Shown piece after piece: positions 59,301-64,000 of a stretch of 64,000 nt of DNA. The stretch lies in the NCBI RefSeq assembly GCF_963675165.1, contig NC_087380.1:1789803-1853802 (forward strand), written 5' to 3'. The DNA is from Halichondria panicea (lineage: Eukaryota > Porifera > Demospongiae > Suberitida > Halichondriidae). Each line of letters opens with the position of its first letter. The first letter of the stretch is position 1. The notes below the pieces were generated by a model. It did not search any database and had not been told where the DNA came from. It worked only from the letters and a program-made list of their open reading frames with translations. The translations under genes were made by a program, and so were the position numbers.

Positions 59301-62300
59301 TCCCTGTGGACAGTGATGTGGTACACACAATTGCTCAATAAATACATTCTTCCTTCCATGCAGTCGGAGTACGTCGACACTCCATTGCCAGCTGACAAAC
59401 CACACGCATCAGGATGTCTGACATCAGTCATACACAAGTTGAATTTGTCTATCTTGTCTAGTGTTCGTTTGTGGAAGATTTCAGGTGCTTTGTATTTGCG
59501 TCTTACAGCGATAGACATATTCTTGGGGGGGAGAAAATTTAGCGACCACCAGAAAGCAGAGTACAGAGCGTCCACTGGATTTCTAAGAATGATTATAAAT
59601 TTCGAGTTTGGCATTAATTCTGACATTGTGGTTGGTAGTAGACAGTAGTTAGTCAAGTCAGATTCTTGCTTGCTAAACCTCGGCCACTCGAGGACCATAT
59701 TGGGACTGCCATCGATCAAAATATCCTTCTCTATCAAATTAGATTTACGGCGTATAAAGTTCAATAAATATCTACTAGCTATTCTAGTTGCATTTGGTGG
59801 GGAGGGATCATACTGATAAGGTGTCCAAAAGTGAGGCTCTTTTTCGTAATCTGCATCAGCTGTAGTTCGAAGTTTGAACCGCAAAACTTTATTTATGAAA
59901 CACCAAAGAAAAGTTGTCCCACATTTCGGCACACCAATAATGTAGAGGTTAGGTACACACACAGTGCTTGTTGAAAATGTTTGCCTCTTTAGAATATCAA
60001 GTGCTGATTCTGTATACCACTCCTGAGGTAATGTATCGCTGAATTCCAATCCATCGATATGACCTTGAACTTTATCGCTCGCACGGCCGCGGGAAATCTG
60101 ATAATCGGCATGCCAACAGTGACTCACATGACTCGGTAATGATTGCCTTGGGATAACCTTTCGATATTCATTAAACTGTTTCAGTGCGTTGTGCTTCGCT
60201 GCCGTGAGAAAGGACACATTCGTTGTCAGTTCTGACATCTTGAAACAGATTTCAACATTCTCGGATATATGCTGATAGTTAGAGTCATTTTGCAAGGTAG
60301 TAGCGGTTTCCAGTGATATAGGATTTCGTTTTGTCACCGAGAATTTCTCAAACCGTTCCCATTTTCTCTTGTCCAGTACAGATGGTTGGGATGGTCCTAT
60401 GATATCCTTGATTGGTTGATTCGACCGGTGATTAGTTGCCGAGTCGAGTCTCCAGGTAACCTCACTATCTAGGTACACCAGTACAGCAAAGGCTAGCAAA
60501 ATGAACAGGTACAGGAGACAACTCTTCCACCTACAACATCTCATGCTAGCAAAACCACTGAGTCAGCATTCAATGAGGCCATACAACAGTACATACACCC
60601 ACATAATAATTATGCATGCCTAATTATTGACATTGTGCATAACAAAAGCAAGAACCTGCTAGCATACGTATTTCACTCCTATGCTCAAATAATAGGTTAG
60701 ACACACACAACACAGTTAGTCTATACGTGTATATAGGTCCTGGTTCGGCATCCTATGGTTAATCCCTGCATGTATGCAAGGCTACAATGGAACCTCGAAA
60801 TGTGGACAGCTTAGGGCCTATGGAAATGACTTATTTATCGGAGGAATCACATTTTACATGACTTTTTTGTATATTATGCTTCAGACTTAGTTAGTGTTTT
60901 GATTGTAATATGTAAGAGGAGGTGTACATTAGTAGGTACACTACATACCGTGTTGTTAAGATGAGTCTTCTCGGCCACCCTACGGACCCAGGCAGCCAGC
61001 TGGTCAGTGGAGGGGGTCGTGATGATGCGTACAGAGTAGGCGTCTAGCTTGGGGCAATAGTGAGCCACTGAAGCATGCACACGAGCCAGGTTGGACGGTA
61101 TGGCTCCTCCGTACGCATAGCTGCATAGGCAGGGGGAAGACTAAGACAACAGCCAAGTCACCTGGCCTATATACAAGTAACCTTCTAACACAACTAGTAC
61201 ATAATTAGAGACCACAGCCTATAAAGTGAAACGGTTAATGAAACACTTGTAGTTAGTTATATATAACAAATCTTCTGTTCACTGAATAAATAAAACAACA
61301 GTCAAGACACCTACATGTACGTAACAGGCTTCTAGCACATTATTAATACGCAATTAAAAGGCCAGGAATTATCAAAGCTCAGCTACAGATAGTTATTCAT
61401 GCTCCTGTCCACCTGTTAGAGTCTTCAGTGTAGAGGAGTAGCCAGCAGGTGGTGAGTTGGAAGGAGAGGGCAGTGAGAGTGTTGATAGTGGCCCTCATCC
61501 CAGCCTCACTGGCTAGACTGGAGAGTGGTCTCAGTAGGAGGCCAGTGGAGGGGTCAACCAAGAGGTCAGCGTACGAGTGCTGTCGATGGCGTTGACGCAA
61601 CGGGGAATAGTCACGCTCGATTATCACAGTGTTATATCTGAGTGTGGGGGCAGGAGGGATTGTTAGTAAGGCATCTTTGAACAGCCATAAAATGATCATG
61701 TCTTGATGACATTTGTGATCTAAGCATACAATCTAAAGAGCTTTTCAAAACCATTGAATGTTGACTGCCACATAACTAAAACACATAACATGTAATAAAG
61801 AATGAATACACTTGCAAGAGCTGTTCAACATCAATGAATTGATTATTACATGTACATGTCCACACCTTGTCTCCAGCAGCTGTAGTAGTTGTGTGTGTGT
61901 CACAATTCTCTCCGAGGCAATCAGAGTGTACTGCACTGAACTAAGCTCCTCATATCCACCCTCTGCAAATACACCACAGTGTGATAGTATTGAAAGTGAA
62001 AACAGAATGACTAACTTGAGCTCTCAAATAACAACTCAAAGACTCTATCCACACAAAATGATGAGCTACATGTATATATAAGAACTTGTAACTAAACATA
62101 ATCATTGAAAGGTTGTCCTGAGAGTTACCTAACGAACAACCCCCCCACACATTACACAGATGTATCTTTAATCACTGGAATCTCCGCCACTAACGAGTGT
62201 TCACCTGTGAGGTGGAGACTGGACGAGAGGTCTCCCACTGTTCTCAGAGTGACGTACTTCTTCAGGTTGAGTCTGTCCGCTACCGTAGGTCCACGATCAC

Positions 62301-62806
62301 CTGCATGTGCCGTGGGGAAACATACAGCTAATGAATCTGAGTCAAAAGTATTTTACCAAGTGAGTTAAAGCATGCAGCAACTATCAAATGTATTACTAAG
62401 AGTGCTATGGAGAAAAGAGTTGTATGCCTGGTAGATTTGTATGTAGTATTTTATGGCTTTCCAAGACCTCATGAAAATAATGGGATTTTGCCAAGGATCT
62501 CATTTCAGAATGAGTAACAAAGCCCCACAATCACAAAAATTACACGTTTACATTGTATGCCCACAACCATACCCACCCTTCTGATGTGCTGAGGTGTCAA
62601 ACAGAGGTCTTGTGAGTTCCTCATACTCGACTAGTAGCCGCACCCTTTCCCAGGGGAAGCTCTCTCCCCCGCACAAGCTGGCCACCGGGACCACCAGACA
62701 GTGGTGGGTCTGGAATACTTCCTCCACTGTCCTCTGATAAAGCTGGGAGGATTCTGGTAACATTGAGAACACACACGCCTTCATATCTGAGTGTGTGTGT
62801 GTGTGT

Positions 62807-62859
<53 letters not shown>

Positions 62860-64000
62860 TGTGCGTGTGTGTGGAGAAAGGAGATAATAGGAGCTTTGCT
62901 CAAATGAAAGCATTATTATTATTATTATGAGATTTTACCAGAGCCAATCACTTTGAATGCACAGTCACATTGAAGTAGAGATATGTTTCTATGACTGAAT
63001 ATTGCACGGAATCTCACCTGGCACAGATTGCAGTATATCGAGGATCTCCACTGAGAGAGTTGGGAACTCTGTCTCCACCACTATCACAGCCTATAACACA
63101 CACACAAAGCACAAGTGCCCCACAACACAGTTGTATAAATCAGCTTCTATATACCGTAAACGTTGAAATTTTCGACGGGTGTTTAATTTCGTTTTTTTCG
63201 TCCTTGGACTCAATGCACGAAATTAAATATATACGTGGGTGTACGTGTACGTGGTAGCCACACCTACGTTAATATAACGGACGAAAATTTATGCGCACGA
63301 AATTTAAGAATTGTGGGCCTAGTGCAGAAAGTGCAAAATTTTGATGCGTCGAAAATTTCAACGTTTACGGTATTGAAAGTACTCGATCGTTACAAAATAC
63401 TGGCCACTATAGTATAATATGCTCCCACAGTATATCCTTGTATACACATAGCTTGCTACTATAGTCTCCTACGTACCTTCTCCCCTCTGCCCCCCTCTCT
63501 CCTCCACCCACTCAACAGTCTAACCAACTCCAATAGTTTGGGGTGGGTGGTCTGACAGACTAGCGGCAGTTCCAACAGTTCCCTCTTGACTGCCCCAGCA
63601 CCATCACGCAACACGTGCTGGTACTTGTCACACAGAGACGTCACCTTGGCTGCAGAGGAGGGGTGATGATGGAATGATCACTGTAGCTCATAATGTACTA
63701 GAAATATATTGGAGCAGGTTTTAAGGCTCTGAAAACGTTATGCGTATACATTTGAGCAATTAACTTAATTATTTCCTCGATTAAATGGAGATTGTACAGG
63801 CCTCGAATTTAAAAAGTATATGCGATATGACTGCCACTAGCATAAATAGCAGTAGTTATCAAGCATTGATTTCTAGCATTAGATTGCCATGATGTGCCTC
63901 ACCTAGGGCCACTCCCAGACTGCAATGGACGAGTGCATTGTACACCGAGGCCGTGAGGTAGAGGGTGGCAGTCAGCTGACAGGAACGCACGTAGTAGTCT
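56390..64000 (-). CDS. SHOC1: SHOC1-like (ZIP2/XPF-related) meiotic crossover factor, 5' end outside window
   Basis: Thirteen exons in one frame: 64000-63903 (partial), 63649-63477, 63090-63018, 62786-62577, 62300-62205, 61962-61866, 61637-61413, 61120-60949, 58486-58430, 58291-58248, 58204-58102, 57936-56865, 56514-56390. Features: FPWERVRLLVEYEEL, an XPF-like nuclease fold (YNTVIIERDYS; GMRATINTLTALSFQLTTCW; SNLARVHASVAHYCPKLDA), the helix-hairpin-helix-like SFPCLNSFSAQCLL ... SLEQLQYQFPWLSHKVAK, and a long acidic/Ser-rich tail. SHOC1 pairs with SPO16 to stabilise crossover intermediates in meiosis. The tail carries a SUMO-interacting motif EVIDLTS next to a PsiKxE site (IKLE). The C-terminus is DGQTKLVLF-stop. 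The XPF catalytic ERKxxxD motif is not seen, as in SHOC1. FANCM/XPF relatives are the alternative. Confidence 0.78.
58600..58783. mobile_element. TACCGTA-family MITE in SHOC1 intron
   Basis: Right end CCGCTATACGGTA is intact; the left end has decayed (TATGGATATTTCGAGGGTAT). The interior shares TGCATGCATGCTGCAAAAAG with 20703-20901. Confidence 0.7.
58931..60544 (-). CDS. Golgi carbohydrate sulfotransferase (type II membrane), intronless
   Basis: Single 537-residue frame. Residues 9-26 are a signal anchor (CLLYLFILLAFAVLVYLD). The PAPS 5'-phosphate loop YIIGVPKCGTTFLW is near residue 205, and the 3'-phosphate site FIIILRNPVDALYSAFW near 320. KEPHFWTPYQ and LIDGSPNMVLEWPRF fit the GalNAc4S-6-sulfotransferase / chondroitin-dermatan-type branch (CHST15-like). 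It would transfer sulfate from PAPS to a glycan in the Golgi; the acceptor is not predictable. It lies wholly inside a 2.46 kb intron of the SHOC1-like gene, on the same strand, and has no introns, suggesting retroposition. Confidence 0.85.
   Translation of the reverse strand: MRCCRWKSCLLYLFILLAFAVLVYLDSEVTWRLDSATNHRSNQPIKDIIGPSQPSVLDKRKWERFEKFSVTKRNPISLETATTLQNDSNYQHISENVEICFKMSELTTNVSFLTAAKHNALKQFNEYRKVIPRQSLPSHVSHCWHADYQISRGRASDKVQGHIDGLEFSDTLPQEWYTESALDILKRQTFSTSTVCVPNLYIIGVPKCGTTFLWCFINKVLRFKLRTTADADYEKEPHFWTPYQYDPSPPNATRIASRYLLNFIRRKSNLIEKDILIDGSPNMVLEWPRFSKQESDLTNYCLLPTTMSELMPNSKFIIILRNPVDALYSAFWWSLNFLPPKNMSIAVRRKYKAPEIFHKRTLDKIDKFNLCMTDVRHPDACGLSAGNGVSTYSDCMEGRMYLLSNCVYHITVHREPYQTVLHKTIYYPHVVKWLSVLPRERLLVLSMEKLLEHPLKTAKEIVNFVKLSHDDSSPKLEQNVIENIMESCTSNPQLNIDYKQNKRLRIREDTVAVLREFFRPFNRRLAELLLDNQFVWF
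62789..62872. repeat. (TG)n microsatellite abutting an acceptor
   Basis: TG tract immediately intronic to the SHOC1 exon starting at 62786 (minus reading (CA)n-CTCAG). Confidence 0.95.
63152..63372. mobile_element. TACCGTA-terminus MITE, subfamily TACCGTAAACGTTG
   Basis: Termini TACCGTAAACGTTGAAATTT and AAATTTCAACGTTTACGGTA, intronic in the SHOC1-like gene. It has the same first seven bases as the elements at 28750 and 46675 but a different interior. Confidence 0.85.

Overview
The window is animal (metazoan) nuclear DNA, AT-leaning, with many short GT-AG introns, long (TG)n/(CA)n microsatellites and many small inverted-repeat transposons. A demosponge is my best guess for the source. The reasons are a tandem array of secreted dermatopontin-like genes, Ig/CCP transmembrane receptors of the kind that expand in sponges, a GT92 glycosyltransferase, and metazoan signalling and meiosis genes with dense small introns. 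The species is inference. I assembled the multi-exon genes by hand from reading frames, splice sites and intron phase.

Left part (1-19,000), minus strand: a decaying segmental duplication. One intact receptor gene (9982-6181: signal peptide, Ig-like, six CCP/sushi, Ig-like, TM, tyrosine-containing tail) lies among relics: a damaged paralogue (18963-15995), a receptor 3' relic (5830-4866), two CCP-gene 5' relics, two UHRF1 RING relics, and two broken copies of the last exons (proline-rich + SH2) of the PI3K regulatory gene.

Middle left (31,750-19,365), minus strand: a complete 23-coding-exon p85-type PI3-kinase regulatory subunit, about 1218 residues, ordered SH3 - C1 - SAM - C1 - RhoGAP - SH2 - inter-SH2 coil - proline-rich - SH2. 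All exon phases agree. The extra C1-SAM-C1 block is the most unusual feature of the window.

Middle (32,190-49,270), plus strand: about ten dermatopontin-like copies in two subfamilies, most of them broken. Two are intact (33377-34017 and 41473-42159) and two are one frameshift from intact. Every copy whose 5' end is preserved has its start codon split by intron 1 (AT|G), and the unspliced RNA reads ATG-TGA there. The array carries a repeated promoter block, several TIR elements and a stray copy of the p85 promoter/5' UTR.

Right (51,000-64,000): an intronless GT92 glycosyltransferase (minus); a four-coding-exon Ig/mucin/TM receptor with a tyrosine-rich tail including a YVDM PI3K-SH2 motif (plus); and a SHOC1-like meiotic gene (minus, running off the window) whose 2.5 kb intron holds an intronless Golgi-type sulfotransferase on the same strand.

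How they might work together (inference): cell-surface Ig/CCP receptors with phosphotyrosine motifs, a multidomain PI3K adaptor that could read such motifs, matrix proteins (dermatopontins), and glycan-modifying enzymes (GT92, sulfotransferase) would fit adhesion or recognition at the sponge cell surface. The sequence alone does not prove a functional link.
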